Of a DNA stretch of 64,000 nt, positions 56,012 to 64,000 are shown piece after piece (within the stretch, counting starts at the first letter, position 1; each line of letters begins with the position of its first letter). The translations under genes and the position numbers were made by a program. The DNA comes from Catenulispora sp. MAP5-51 (GTDB taxonomy: Bacteria > Actinomycetota > Actinomycetes > Streptomycetales > Catenulisporaceae). The notes beneath the pieces are model-generated. The model did not search any database. It was given only the letters and a program-made list of their open reading frames with translations, and was not told the origin of the DNA. The stretch lies in contig NZ_JBGCCH010000016.1 in NCBI RefSeq assembly GCF_041261205.1, positions 124,001-188,000 on the forward strand. The letters are read 5' to 3'.

Positions 56012-59000
56012 TAGAAGGTCCCTGTGCTTGAAGGCGGCGTGTAGGGGGTCTGGGGGGCACTGCCGGGGGCGCCGCGGCCGCCGATCCCGCGGGCGTAGGC
56101 CACCATCGAGGCCGAGACCCGGGACGGGTCGCGCTCGGCCGGGCTGGTCGCCTCCGGTGCCTCGTCCATGGCCTCGGCGGGGAGCCGGGCCAGCGGCACC
56201 CGCTTGGGCAGGCCGTGCGTCGTCTGGACCCTGACCTGCTCGGCCGCCGCCGGCGCCGGTGCCGGCGGCTGGTACGCGACCGGCGCGGGGGCGGCGGTCG
56301 GCAGAGCGGGCTGGGTCTGGAACGACGGCTGGACCGGCGCCGGGGGCCGGGACTGGTACGAGGGCTGGCCCTGGAACGACGGCTGCTGACCCCCGGGGGT
56401 GGGTCCAGCCGGGTACGCAGGGTGGGACTGGAACGAAGGCTGGCCCTGGTGGGACGGCGGCGCCGGGGGTTCGAACGCCGACCGGACCTGGTACTCGGAC
56501 TGTGCCTGCGTCTGGTACGAGGGATGGGCCGCCCCCTGCGCGGCCGCGACCGCCTGGACCTGCGCGGCTTGGGCGGCCTGGGCTTGAGCGGCCTGCGCCG
56601 CCTCGGCCGCCGCGCGCCCCCGCAGCGCGCTGGCCAGCCACGGACTCACCGGACCGTCGGCCGCCGTCGCGGTGCCGCCGACCGGGGCCGCCGGAGCCGC
56701 CGGACCCGCCGGCCGGCTCAGGGGCCTGACCCGGATGGGCGCCGGCGGGAAGCCGTTGACGCCTTCGGTGATCCCGGCCTGCCCGTTGGCGAACTGGCCG
56801 CCGTTGAACTGCCCGGTGTTGAACTGGCCGGCGCCGTACGGGCCGGTGTCCATGGCCTGCGCGGGATTCGGCTGATGCGGGAACGGCGCGGGCCGGTGCT
56901 GCGGATCGGGTCCGGCGGGCGGCATGGACGGGACGGCGAACTGGCCGGTGTCGTCCTGCTGCGCCCCGGGCCGGCGGCGCCGGCCGCCGTTGACGGCGCC
57001 GGGCTGGTTCGCCCCGACGCTCTGCGCCCCGGCGTTCGGGCCGCGCACGCCGGGCTGTCCCATCCCGGAGGCCAGAGAGTTGATCGCGGCCGTCGGCAAC
57101 GACTGGAACGAGCTGTCCTGCGATCCCGGCGCCCAGTACAGCGTGGGCGGCAGGACCAGCTCGGCGATCGTGCCGCCCTGCGGGTTCTGCCGCAGCTCCA
57201 CTGCTATGCCGTACCAGGACGCCAGCTGGCCGGCCACGGTCAGGCCCATCGCCTTGACCGAGGCGGCGTCCAGGTGGGTCGGGGTGGTCAGCCGGGCGTT
57301 GAGCTCCGAGCGGCGCCGCGGCGTCATGCCGATGCCGCGGTCGGTGATCTGCACGATGATCCGGTCGGCCAGCACGCGCATGTCCACCAGCACCCGGCTG
57401 TCCGGGGAGGAGAACGCGGTGGCGTTGTCCAGCAGTTCGGCACACATGTGCACCAGGTGGTCGACCACCGGCGGGGCGACGACCACGCCCATGTCGATGT
57501 TCACCAGGTCCACGCGCGAGTAGCGCTCGATGCGGCCGGCCGCGCCGCGGATCACGTCGATCAGCGGCACGCCCTCGTCGCGCACCCGCACCGTGCCCTC
57601 GCCGCCGAGCACCAGCAGGCTCTCGTTGTTGCGGGTCATGCGCGCGGCCAGGTGGTCCAGGACGAACAGCCGGGCCAGACGGTCCGGGTCCTGCTCGTCG
57701 CGCTCGGCCTTGTCCAGCTCCAGGGTGAGCGCGCCGGTCAGGCGCTCGCCGCGGCGGGCCAGGGCGACGAAGGCGGCGCCGACGCCGGCGCGCAGCAGCA
57801 CCTGCTCGGCGGCGGTCCGGATGGCCTCGCGCCGGACCGCGTTGAAGGCCCGGGCCACGGCGGCGATCTCGTCGTCGCCCTTCACCGGCAGGCCGCCGGC
57901 CGCCTCGTCGGCGAACTCCTCAGGGGTCTGACCCGTCAGCGAGCCGGTGCCGCGCAGCGCCTGCACCGCGGCCGGCAGGTCCTCGAAGGCCACCGCGTGC
58001 GCGCCGTCGCGCAGGCCTCGCAGACCCTTGATGATCGGCCGGCCCAGGCGCAGGCTGACCATCAGCGCCAGCAGCACCGTGCCGGCGATCGCCGCGGCCT
58101 CGACCCCGGCCAGCTCGCGCTGGCGGGTGCGCTCCTTGGCGATCAGGTCCAACGTCGCCAGGTCCATGTCGTGGCGCACGCCGTCCAGGGCGGTGAGCCG
58201 GGCGTCCAGCGGGGGCGTCCAGGCACTGGCGTCGACGGACGGCTTGGTACCCGGCGGCGTCTGCGCGACCTGGTCCTCCAGCTGGCCGGCGTCGGCCATG
58301 CCCGCACCGCCCAGCACCTGGTTCGGGACGTCCTTCCAGCTGGCCGGGGCCAGCGCGCCGAAGGACTCCATCGCGCTGGCGTAGCTGGAGCGGCTGCCGA
58401 TCAGGTCCTGGGCCGCCGAGGCGGTCTGCGCCTTCTCGCCCATGGTCCGCAGGACGTCCGACTCCTCGCCGGACAGCGCTTCCCGAGCGTCGCTGAGCGC
58501 CGAGGTGGCCCGCAGCATGGTCGCCACCTGGTTCGACGCGCCCGAGTTCTGCACCAGGTCGTGGTAGGACAGCAGGTCGGAGATGACGATGTGGTAGCTG
58601 AAGTCCGCCGACGAGAGCGTTTTCGGCGAGCTGCTGCGGATCTGGTCGCGCAGCGCCTCGATCGTGCGCAGCTCGCCGTCGATCCGGTCCAGCAGCGCCT
58701 TGCCGTCCGAGGACAGCCAGGGCATGTTCTTCAGCCGGTCCTCGTAGACCGCGGTCGCGGCCTGCGTCTTGGCGATCTGGTTGTTCAGCGCGGTCGGATC
58801 CGGCGCCGGGTTCGTGGTCAGGAACAGCGCGACCTGGGTGCGCTCGGCCTGCAGTTCGGCGACCAGGTCGCCGGCCGCCGTGGCCGAGTTCATCAGGGTG
58901 TACAGATGCCCGGCGCTGATCGCTCCCGATGTCGAGGTGACCAAGGCCAGCGCCCCGAAACCGGAGACGGCACACAGGGGGACAGCGACCAGTATGCCGA

Positions 59001-59019
59001 GCTTCTTCGTGATTCTCAC
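56011..59019 (-). CDS. cvnA: Conservon sensor kinase-like protein (CvnA-like) with NIT domain
   Basis: About 1002 residues. N-terminal signal-anchor (LGILVAVPLCAVSGFGALAL), extracytoplasmic sensing domain of nitrate/nitrite (NIT) type (about 40-300), second helix (VEAAAIAGTVLLALMVSL), HAMP-like segment, then a histidine-kinase-type ATPase (MCAELLDNATAFSSPDSRVL; QITDRGIGMTPRRR). No clear phosphoacceptor His box, as in other CvnA proteins. C-terminal 300 residues are Pro/Gln/Ala-rich. GTG 59019 is preferred because AAAGG lies seven bases upstream; TTG 59103 would add 28 residues. First gene of the conservon. Confidence 0.88.
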   Translation of the reverse strand: MRITKKLGILVAVPLCAVSGFGALALVTSTSGAISAGHLYTLMNSATAAGDLVAELQAERTQVALFLTTNPAPDPTALNNQIAKTQAATAVYEDRLKNMPWLSSDGKALLDRIDGELRTIEALRDQIRSSSPKTLSSADFSYHIVISDLLSYHDLVQNSGASNQVATMLRATSALSDAREALSGEESDVLRTMGEKAQTASAAQDLIGSRSSYASAMESFGALAPASWKDVPNQVLGGAGMADAGQLEDQVAQTPPGTKPSVDASAWTPPLDARLTALDGVRHDMDLATLDLIAKERTRQRELAGVEAAAIAGTVLLALMVSLRLGRPIIKGLRGLRDGAHAVAFEDLPAAVQALRGTGSLTGQTPEEFADEAAGGLPVKGDDEIAAVARAFNAVRREAIRTAAEQVLLRAGVGAAFVALARRGERLTGALTLELDKAERDEQDPDRLARLFVLDHLAARMTRNNESLLVLGGEGTVRVRDEGVPLIDVIRGAAGRIERYSRVDLVNIDMGVVVAPPVVDHLVHMCAELLDNATAFSSPDSRVLVDMRVLADRIIVQITDRGIGMTPRRRSELNARLTTPTHLDAASVKAMGLTVAGQLASWYGIAVELRQNPQGGTIAELVLPPTLYWAPGSQDSSFQSLPTAAINSLASGMGQPGVRGPNAGAQSVGANQPGAVNGGRRRRPGAQQDDTGQFAVPSMPPAGPDPQHRPAPFPHQPNPAQAMDTGPYGAGQFNTGQFNGGQFANGQAGITEGVNGFPPAPIRVRPLSRPAGPAAPAAPVGGTATAADGPVSPWLASALRGRAAAEAAQAAQAQAAQAAQVQAVAAAQGAAHPSYQTQAQSEYQVRSAFEPPAPPSHQGQPSFQSHPAYPAGPTPGGQQPSFQGQPSYQSRPPAPVQPSFQTQPALPTAAPAPVAYQPPAPAPAAAEQVRVQTTHGLPKRVPLARLPAEAMDEAPEATSPAERDPSRVSASMVAYARGIGGRGAPGSAPQTPYTPPSSTGTF

Positions 59020-59457
59020 GGGGTGGCCTTTGCGATCCGCGCTGGTCGGCGCATCGGGTGTGGGCGAACTACGTCGGTGGCTTTTGCGTGGTTCAACGCT
59101 CAATCAAAGTTCTGTCATGGGCCGACCCGACGGCCACGAAACAGACCACTGTTTTGTTCGAGCGAATGCATGCTAGCGGAAACGGGTTGGCTTGACACAG
59201 CCTGGGTGGTGGAACGGACACGGAACGCGTTAAACAGGCGGTGAACAGGCGGTTCAGTCCTTACCGGGCGCCGGATATGCCCGGTTCGAGGCATGCCGGA
59301 CCGGTGCGTCCGCCCGCGGCGGCTACCGTGTGTTGCCAAAGCCCGAAGAAACATGTGGCTACCCGCACCGAATCCTGGACAGAACACGCCGGACGTAGAT
59401 CAGTACCCGAGTATTCGTTCAGGAATTCACTAATCCGATTCCTCGGGCGCCGTCTCG
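59020..59457. other. Non-coding region between cvnA and the MpaB-type gene
   Basis: 438 bp, less GC-rich than the genes around it. It should hold the cvnA promoter on the minus strand and the 3' region of the MpaB-type operon. TTGACA occurs at 59192-59197 on the plus strand but without a gene to the right on that strand. No convincing hairpin or conserved ORF; a 98-codon plus-strand frame at 59241-59537 has no supporting features. Confidence 0.5.
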
Positions 59458-60624
59458 CTATCCGGTCACCAACGGGGAGACCGGAGGCGGCGACCAGCGT
59501 TCATCTTCAGGCCGGTGAACGCCATATTCGTCCTTGAGGTGATCAGGGATCGCATAGTGCATGATCCGGCCGCGAGTCAGCGAGCTGAGTTCGAAGCGGG
59601 TGGTGAGCGCTCCGAGCCGGTCGATGACCATCGCGGCGATCGGCGAGCGTTCCTTGAGGTGTTCGGTGACACCCAGCAGCAACGGCGCCGCGGGCACCAG
59701 GCGGTCGAACACCGCCGAGCGCGGAACCGCCAGCCAGTCCGCGGCGGTGTCGCCGATCAGATAGCGGATCAGGGCTGGAACAACGGGGTCCAGCAGCGTG
59801 CCGGGGACCACGTCCTGGTACAGGTCGATGAGCTGCCGGGTGAGCTGGACGCCGTCGGCGGAAGGGCCCATGAATTCGGACATGTAGAGGTCTGAGAAGT
59901 CCCGCGCCTGGTTCAGATCGGCCGGCGCCGCCTCGGTGTCGATGCCGAGCATCGCCCCGACGACCTGCCAGGCGTACAGATACGCCTCGGCCCCGGCCTG
60001 GGTGACGTGCACGCCCAACCGGTGCAACGCGTCCAGCACCTGGATCGAGAACATCATCTGGCCGCCGATCATGTCCTGCTGGCAGATCGGCACGCCCCAC
60101 GCCGCCTGGTCCCACGCGCCCTCCCGGCGCAGATGGTGGCGGATCGAGGCGTGCAGCAGGCGGACCTTCTGCGCGGCCGGGACGAACGAGCCGCCGGCCT
60201 CGAAGGCGTCCGGGCGCATCAGGTACACGGTGAACTGCCCGGTCGCGGCCATCCGGTTGGACGGGTAGTCCAGCGCGTGCGTGGCGGCCAGCAGCCTGGC
60301 CACGTGCGGCAGCATGTAGCAGGCCGGCATCGAGGCGAAGGACAGCGCCGTGGAGATGTGCACGTTGTTGTCGATGAAGAACATCCGCGCGGTCTCCATC
60401 ACATCCCAGTCGACCCAGTCCGGCGGGGCCGCGGTGGCCGCGAGGTAGTCGTGCGCCGCCCGCGGCAGGCCCTCGGGCAGCGGATCGCCGGAGCGCTCGA
60501 ACCAGCGCATCAGGGTATTGAAATGGCCGACCTCGCCGCCGGCGAACAGCGCCTCGACGGTCGCGTCGGCGAGCTCGTCGCCGCGCAGCCGCAGTGCGGC
60601 CATGGCTTCGGGGGTCACGGGCAT
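59458..60624 (-). CDS. Oxygenase MpaB family protein (DUF2236)
   Basis: 388 residues of the family that includes rubber oxygenase Lcp (heme b) and the fungal MpaB, which cleaves an isoprenoid side chain. Visible: DWDVMETARMFFIDNNVHIS, PHVARLLAATHALDYPSNRM, RLLHASIRHHLRREGAWDQ with conserved His residues, and GVPICQQDMIGGQMMFS. ATG 60624 has GAGGAG six bases upstream. It directly follows a polyprenyl diphosphate synthase gene (51 bp), which suggests an isoprenoid substrate. Confidence 0.82.
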   Translation of the reverse strand: MPVTPEAMAALRLRGDELADATVEALFAGGEVGHFNTLMRWFERSGDPLPEGLPRAAHDYLAATAAPPDWVDWDVMETARMFFIDNNVHISTALSFASMPACYMLPHVARLLAATHALDYPSNRMAATGQFTVYLMRPDAFEAGGSFVPAAQKVRLLHASIRHHLRREGAWDQAAWGVPICQQDMIGGQMMFSIQVLDALHRLGVHVTQAGAEAYLYAWQVVGAMLGIDTEAAPADLNQARDFSDLYMSEFMGPSADGVQLTRQLIDLYQDVVPGTLLDPVVPALIRYLIGDTAADWLAVPRSAVFDRLVPAAPLLLGVTEHLKERSPIAAMVIDRLGALTTRFELSSLTRGRIMHYAIPDHLKDEYGVHRPEDERWSPPPVSPLVTG

Positions 60625-60675
60625 GGGGTTCTCCTCGGCGGTGCGGGATGGCGGAACGTGCTGGGCGTCAGGACG

Positions 60676-61719
60676 TCAGAACGTGCGGCTGGTCACGGCC
60701 TCGGCCAGCTGGTGCAGCGCCTCGGCGGCCGAGCGCGGCAGGGCGGCGCCGGCCAGCGCGGCCCGGGCCCGGCGCACGCGCTGCGCGATCAGCTGCTCGA
60801 CCCGGCCGCGCGCGCCGCTGCGCTGCAGGATCGCGCGCGTTTCGGCCAGGTCCGCGGGGCCCAGGTCGTCGCGGCCGAGCAGCCGGTCCAGCACCGCGCG
60901 GTCGCGGGGCGCGGCACCCTGGCGGGCGAAGGCCACCAGCGCCGTCGGCCGGGCCGCGACCAGGTCGTCGAGGTTCGACTTGCCGGTGCGCGCCGGGTCG
61001 CCGTACACGGCCAGCAGGTCGTCGCGCAGCTGGAACGCCTCGCCGAGCGGCAGCCCGTAGTCGCTGAAGACGCCGAGCGCGCGCTCGGAGGCGCCGCCGA
61101 GGCGGCCGCCGATCTGCAACGGATGCTCGACGGTGTACTTGGCGGTCTTGTAGCGCACGATCGCCAGCGATTCGGCCGGATCGGTCTGGGTACCGGTGCG
61201 CAGCACCTCCAGGCACTCCCCGGCGATCAGCTCGCGCGCCAGCACGGCCCACATCGGTCGGGCCCGCGCGAGATACAGCGCGGGCAGTCCGCATCCGGTG
61301 AACAGCTGCCCGGCGTAGGCCATCAGCAGATCGCCGACGAGCAACGCCAGCGAGCGCGCGGCACCGTCGGGATCGGGGGCCTTCGCGGTGGCGTCGCGCA
61401 GGGCGACGTGCGGGGTCGGCACGCCCCTTCGCAGAGGGCTGTCATCGATGAGGTCGTCGTGGACCAGCGCCGCGGCGTGCACCAGCTCCATCGCGGCCGC
61501 GGCCCGCACCATCGCCGGGGTGTCCCCCTGCCCGGACGCGCGCCATCCCCAGTAGCAGAAGGCGGCGCGGATGCGCTTGCCGTCGGCGACCGCGGCCCGC
61601 AGCTGGGCCCCGACCGGCGCGAGCAGCGGATCGACGGCTTCGAGCAGATCGGCCTCGGCCCGGACGAAGGCGCGCAGTTCGGTGTCGATCCGGGATTTCA
61701 GATCGGCCTGGGACAGCAC
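60676..61719 (-). CDS. Polyprenyl diphosphate synthase family protein
   Basis: 347-residue all-helical prenyltransferase. First Asp-rich motif DDLID (about residues 88-92, in HAAALVHDDLIDDSPLRRG), second motif RDDLLAVYGD. The residues before the first motif are small (AALVH), so no bulky stop for chain elongation is seen; a medium or long product (C20 or more) is possible. GTG 61719 lies one base after the small-protein stop; GGGGGCTGAG lies upstream. Operon: small protein, this enzyme, MpaB-type oxygenase. It may make the substrate for the oxygenase or a general isoprenoid. Confidence 0.88.
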   Translation of the reverse strand: MLSQADLKSRIDTELRAFVRAEADLLEAVDPLLAPVGAQLRAAVADGKRIRAAFCYWGWRASGQGDTPAMVRAAAAMELVHAAALVHDDLIDDSPLRRGVPTPHVALRDATAKAPDPDGAARSLALLVGDLLMAYAGQLFTGCGLPALYLARARPMWAVLARELIAGECLEVLRTGTQTDPAESLAIVRYKTAKYTVEHPLQIGGRLGGASERALGVFSDYGLPLGEAFQLRDDLLAVYGDPARTGKSNLDDLVAARPTALVAFARQGAAPRDRAVLDRLLGRDDLGPADLAETRAILQRSGARGRVEQLIAQRVRRARAALAGAALPRSAAEALHQLAEAVTSRTF

Positions 61720-61720
61720 C

Positions 61721-61999
61721 TCAGCCCCCGGAAGTCTTGTCCCGCGCCGCCGCGGCCCGCCGCGCCAGCGCCTCCATGTGCGCCTGCGCCGGCGGCGCGA
61801 CCCGGTCGAGCACCACGTCGCCGTGTGCCTTCACCTCGCGGTGCAGGTCGGCGGCCATCTCGGGCAGATCCGAGCGCCCCAGCACGCCGCGGGCCCGCCG
61901 CACCGCGCCCTCGGCGGCCTCCAGCCCGAGGTCGGCGATCCCCGCCACCAGGCGTACCGCGTCCCGCGCCACCGATCCGATCCGGTCCTGCTCAGCCAT
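61721..61999 (-). CDS. Small helical protein of the isoprenoid operon
   Basis: 92 residues, predicted helical, with amphipathic repeats (DAVRLVAGIADLGLEAAEGA; MAADLHREVKAHGDVVL). ATG 61999 has GGGGAGGG seven bases upstream. It is coupled to the polyprenyl synthase gene (1 bp apart). No family recognised. It may be an accessory to the prenyltransferase; the gene is probably real because of its ribosome-binding site and tight operon position. Confidence 0.72.
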   Translation of the reverse strand: MAEQDRIGSVARDAVRLVAGIADLGLEAAEGAVRRARGVLGRSDLPEMAADLHREVKAHGDVVLDRVAPPAQAHMEALARRAAAARDKTSGG

Positions 62000-62128
62000 G
62001 GTCCGGCCCTCCCCACCCGTGTCCCGCTCCGACGCCCGGCCCCTTCCCGCGCCCAAGCCCCGCCACGCCCTGGTTCGCTCGCGCGGGTGATGTGGCTTGA
62101 CATGCGGATCGGTGAGTAATGTGGCTGC

Positions 62129-62674
62129 GTGCACTCTCCGCTCAAGAGCTTGATGGTGGGCACCGCCACGGCGCTGCTGGCGGCCGCGTGCGCTTCCACG
62201 GGGACGACCAGCACTGGTACCGCGACCCACACCAGCACCAGCCCCGGTGTGGAGGGGACGAGCGCCGCCACCGCCGCCGCGCCGCCGTCGCTCGACGTCA
62301 CCGGCACCGCGCTCGGCGGCAGCAGCGCGACGAGCTCGGCGCACTCGATCGGCAAGGCCACCGTCTACGGCTGCGACGGGCAACCGGTGTCGCAGCCGAA
62401 GACGTACACCCTGGCGTGCGGCGACGGCGGGACCCTGCTGGAGCAGCTGGCCTGGACCGGCTGGGGCAAGGCGAAGGCCACCGCCACCGGTGTGCAGATC
62501 CAGAACAGCTGCCAGCCCAGTTGCGCGGCCGGCGCACCGATCTCGGCCAAGGCGACGGTGACTCTCAGTGGCCTGAGCTCAGGGCGCTACACCACGCTGA
62601 GCGTCGTGACCGCCAAGGGCACGGCCGTTTACACGATCGACACCCGGGGACCGCTTGTCACGGGTGGCCGCTGA
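62129..62674 (+). CDS. Secreted lipoprotein of unknown function
   Basis: 181 residues: signal peptide with lipobox (LAAAC, Cys about residue 21), a Ser/Thr/Gly/Ala linker of about 50 residues, then a compact domain with paired Cys (YGCDGQPVSQPKTYTLACGD; QIQNSCQPSCAAGAP) that could form disulfides. GTG 62129 start, divergent from the isoprenoid operon. No known family recognised. It overlaps the 3' end of a doubtful minus-strand gene. Confidence 0.72.
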   Translation: MHSPLKSLMVGTATALLAAACASTGTTSTGTATHTSTSPGVEGTSAATAAAPPSLDVTGTALGGSSATSSAHSIGKATVYGCDGQPVSQPKTYTLACGDGGTLLEQLAWTGWGKAKATATGVQIQNSCQPSCAAGAPISAKATVTLSGLSSGRYTTLSVVTAKGTAVYTIDTRGPLVTGGR

Positions 62675-63248
62675 CCGGCACGCCGTTGATGTAGCACTGG
62701 CCTCCGCTGTAACAGAAGCTCCGGCCGGTGGTCTGTCCTGTCGCGGGCTGGGCCGTCGTGGACTGAACCGGCGTCGGCTGAGCCGGCGCGGGCTGAACGA
62801 TGCCCGGCTGCGGCGGCGAGTCCAGCCCGCCGGCTGAGCTCGTCATACCGACCCCGGCCACCACCGCCACAACCGTCAGCGCCCCCTGGATCCACCCTTC
62901 GGCGGGCCAGCTGCTGCGAAACAAGTAAACGGTGTGCACCATCAGCGCGGCGCCGACGACGAGCACCGCCCAACTGCGAAGGTTCGAAGGTACGGCGAAC
63001 ACCCCTGCCAACCCCACGCAGTCACCAGCCACCACCGCTGCACACCGCGACCGCGCCGAAGTCCCCGAAGACATTGACCAAGCGTGGCAGAACCTTGAGC
63101 CCATGTGCGACGGCGGCAGCAGACCAAACCCGAAGTGAGAACCCGTCTTTACCGATTCGTGACCACTCAGAGGGCTGACCTGCGCCATGGCACATGGCAC
63201 GCTGCGGGCTGGCACGGCATAACCCTTCCTCGACAGTTGGGATCCCAC
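62658..63248 (-). CDS. Doubtful membrane protein with Pro/Thr tail
   Basis: The minus strand has an open frame of up to 196 residues. The convincing part is its second half: two hydrophobic stretches (SWAVLVVGAALMVHTVYLF and GALTVVAVVAGVGM), a Pro/Gln/Thr-rich linker (QPAPAQPTPVQSTTAQPATG) and a Cys-containing end (SFCYSGGQCYINGVPVSGHP). The N-terminal half shows no clear features, so the start is uncertain (GTG 63248 or a later one). It overlaps the neighbouring lipoprotein gene by 17 bp. Codon bias is weaker than in its neighbours. Confidence 0.45.
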   Translation of the reverse strand: MGSQLSRKGYAVPARSVPCAMAQVSPLSGHESVKTGSHFGFGLLPPSHMGSRFCHAWSMSSGTSARSRCAAVVAGDCVGLAGVFAVPSNLRSWAVLVVGAALMVHTVYLFRSSWPAEGWIQGALTVVAVVAGVGMTSSAGGLDSPPQPGIVQPAPAQPTPVQSTTAQPATGQTTGRSFCYSGGQCYINGVPVSGHP

Positions 63249-63251
63249 GGC

Positions 63252-64000
63252 ATGCGAACTGCCTCTCGACTAGGCCTGCTCCCGATCGGAGCAGCCTGCG
63301 CGGCCTTAGCGCTGGCCTTGACCGGCCCGCAGGCCTCCGCCGCGAACATCGGAGCCACACAGAACCACAACCGGCCGCACGCAATCGGTACATCCGTGTC
63401 CTCTTCTACGGGACACATTCGGTCTGATGCCACCGGCGGCCCTCCCGGCAACCCCGACGGCGGCGTCGACGACCCGAGCGCGGCGGACAACGAGTACTTC
63501 GCGGCACGCAGCGCGCCCGGCGTCGTGGCACCCGGCGCGTACGGCGCGGCGTGGCAGCAGATGCAGTCCATGCAGCACTACGGACCGACGTGGAAGCCCG
63601 TCACCACGACGCCGTATAACGCCGACGACCCGCGCTACCGCGACTACGACTCGAACTCCTCCGGCGGCGCGGGCAACGTCACCGGCCGCATCACCGGTCT
63701 GGCCGCCGACAACGCCGGCCATGTCTACGCCGGCGCGGCGAACGGCGGCGTGTGGCGCTCCTCCACCGGCGGCGGCAGCTGGACCCCGATCTCCGACGCG
63801 CTGCCGGCGGAGTCCACCGGCGACCTGGAGCTGGACGCGACCGGGCGGCTCTGGTACGCCACCGGCGAGGCGAACACGGCCTCTGACACCTTCACCGGCT
63901 CCGGCGTCTACGTGCTCACACACCCCGGGTCCGGCCAGTTCAGCACCGCCGACCGGGTCGGCGGGTCGGAGCTGGAATCGACCAGCATCCGCAAGATCCG
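63252..64000 (+). CDS. Secreted beta-propeller (sortilin/BNR-like) protein, partial
   Basis: Frame open from ATG 63252 to the window end (about 249 residues, no stop). Sec signal peptide (MRTASRLGLLPIGAACAALA, then a hydrophobic core and cleavage near SASA). After a Pro/Gly-rich pro-region come repeats of propeller type: TGRITGLAADNAGHVYAGAA, NGGVWRSSTGGGSWTPISDA and GDLELDATGRLWYATGEANT, as in BNR/sortilin-like glycosidases and secreted adhesins. The C-terminus, with any catalytic or carbohydrate-binding module, lies beyond the window. Confidence 0.75.
   Translation, partial: MRTASRLGLLPIGAACAALALALTGPQASAANIGATQNHNRPHAIGTSVSSSTGHIRSDATGGPPGNPDGGVDDPSAADNEYFAARSAPGVVAPGAYGAAWQQMQSMQHYGPTWKPVTTTPYNADDPRYRDYDSNSSGGAGNVTGRITGLAADNAGHVYAGAANGGVWRSSTGGGSWTPISDALPAESTGDLELDATGRLWYATGEANTASDTFTGSGVYVLTHPGSGQFSTADRVGGSELESTSIRKI

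Noticed and set aside
56215-59244. Long plus-strand frame over the CvnA-like gene
   Set aside because: Antisense shadow of the conservon kinase; Arg/Pro/Gly-rich and without motifs.
59241-59537. 98-codon plus-strand frame in the gap before the MpaB-type gene
   Set aside because: No Shine-Dalgarno, no codon bias and it overlaps the oxygenase 3' end.

Overview
The window is chromosomal DNA from a very GC-rich actinomycete of the Streptomyces / Catenulispora type. The evidence is strongly GC-biased third codon positions, many GTG and TTG starts, operons coupled by GTGA or ATGA overlaps, a conservon (cvn) signalling operon, SigE-type and SigX5-type sigma factors, a SpoIIE-type phosphatase with an ANTAR domain, and several lipoproteins and Tat substrates. 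The genus cannot be fixed from this sequence alone. No tRNA, rRNA, CRISPR array, insertion sequence or prophage was seen.

Layout. 1-7.5 kb: a polyamine-precursor locus. It holds aguA (agmatine deiminase), aguB (N-carbamoylputrescine amidase), a peptide-type ABC importer (binding lipoprotein and partial permease), a TetR regulator, and two further deiminases that carry Tat signals, one of them also a lipobox. Near-identical 18-bp palindromes lie in front of both divergent gene pairs and suggest one regulon. 7.5-11.3 kb: an MFS exporter, an unknown protein, a double-S1 protein and a DUF3068 protein. 11.4-17.6 kb: a branched-chain-amino-acid-type (Liv) ABC system with a fused LivH-LivM permease and an ATPase with an altered Walker A. 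17.6-30.5 kb: mixed housekeeping and regulatory genes: nucleoside deaminase, SigE-type sigma factor with a membrane partner, FAD monooxygenase, GGDEF-EAL protein, PPOX protein, DHA2 exporter with a YCII protein and a divergent SigX5-type sigma factor, a truncated MarR/oxidoreductase pair, lgt, a PAP2 phosphatase and a methyltransferase. 30.6-35.7 kb: a polyamine/phosphonate-type ABC importer divergent from a GntR/UTRA regulator, with twin operator-like sites between them. 35.7-37.4 kb: a second FAD monooxygenase.

37.5-48.1 kb reads as a stress-signalling block: two PRC-barrel paralogues bracket a serine-kinase anti-sigma factor, an ANTAR-GAF-PAS-SpoIIE phosphatase and a giant hybrid histidine kinase with about eight HAMP units. 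A hemerythrin-like protein and a cysteine-free HesB-like protein follow. A GH130 phosphorylase/hydrolase lies at 48.2-49.8 kb. 50-54.8 kb is a second, complete Liv-type importer with a hairpin between the binding protein and the permease genes. 55-59 kb is a conservon (sensor kinase, roadblock protein, GTPase) without its usual DUF742 member. 59.5-62 kb is a three-gene operon: small protein, polyprenyl diphosphate synthase and an MpaB-family oxygenase. The right edge holds a small lipoprotein, a doubtful membrane protein and the start of a secreted beta-propeller protein.

How genes may work together: agmatine (or related arginine-derived compounds) could be deiminated outside the cell by the exported enzymes or imported and converted to putrescine by AguA and AguB, under TetR control. 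The 37-48 kb block looks like a partner-switching relay tuned by PAS, GAF and HAMP sensors. Short in-frame tandem repeats (9-18 bp) recur at protein termini throughout, which suggests frequent replication slippage in this genome.
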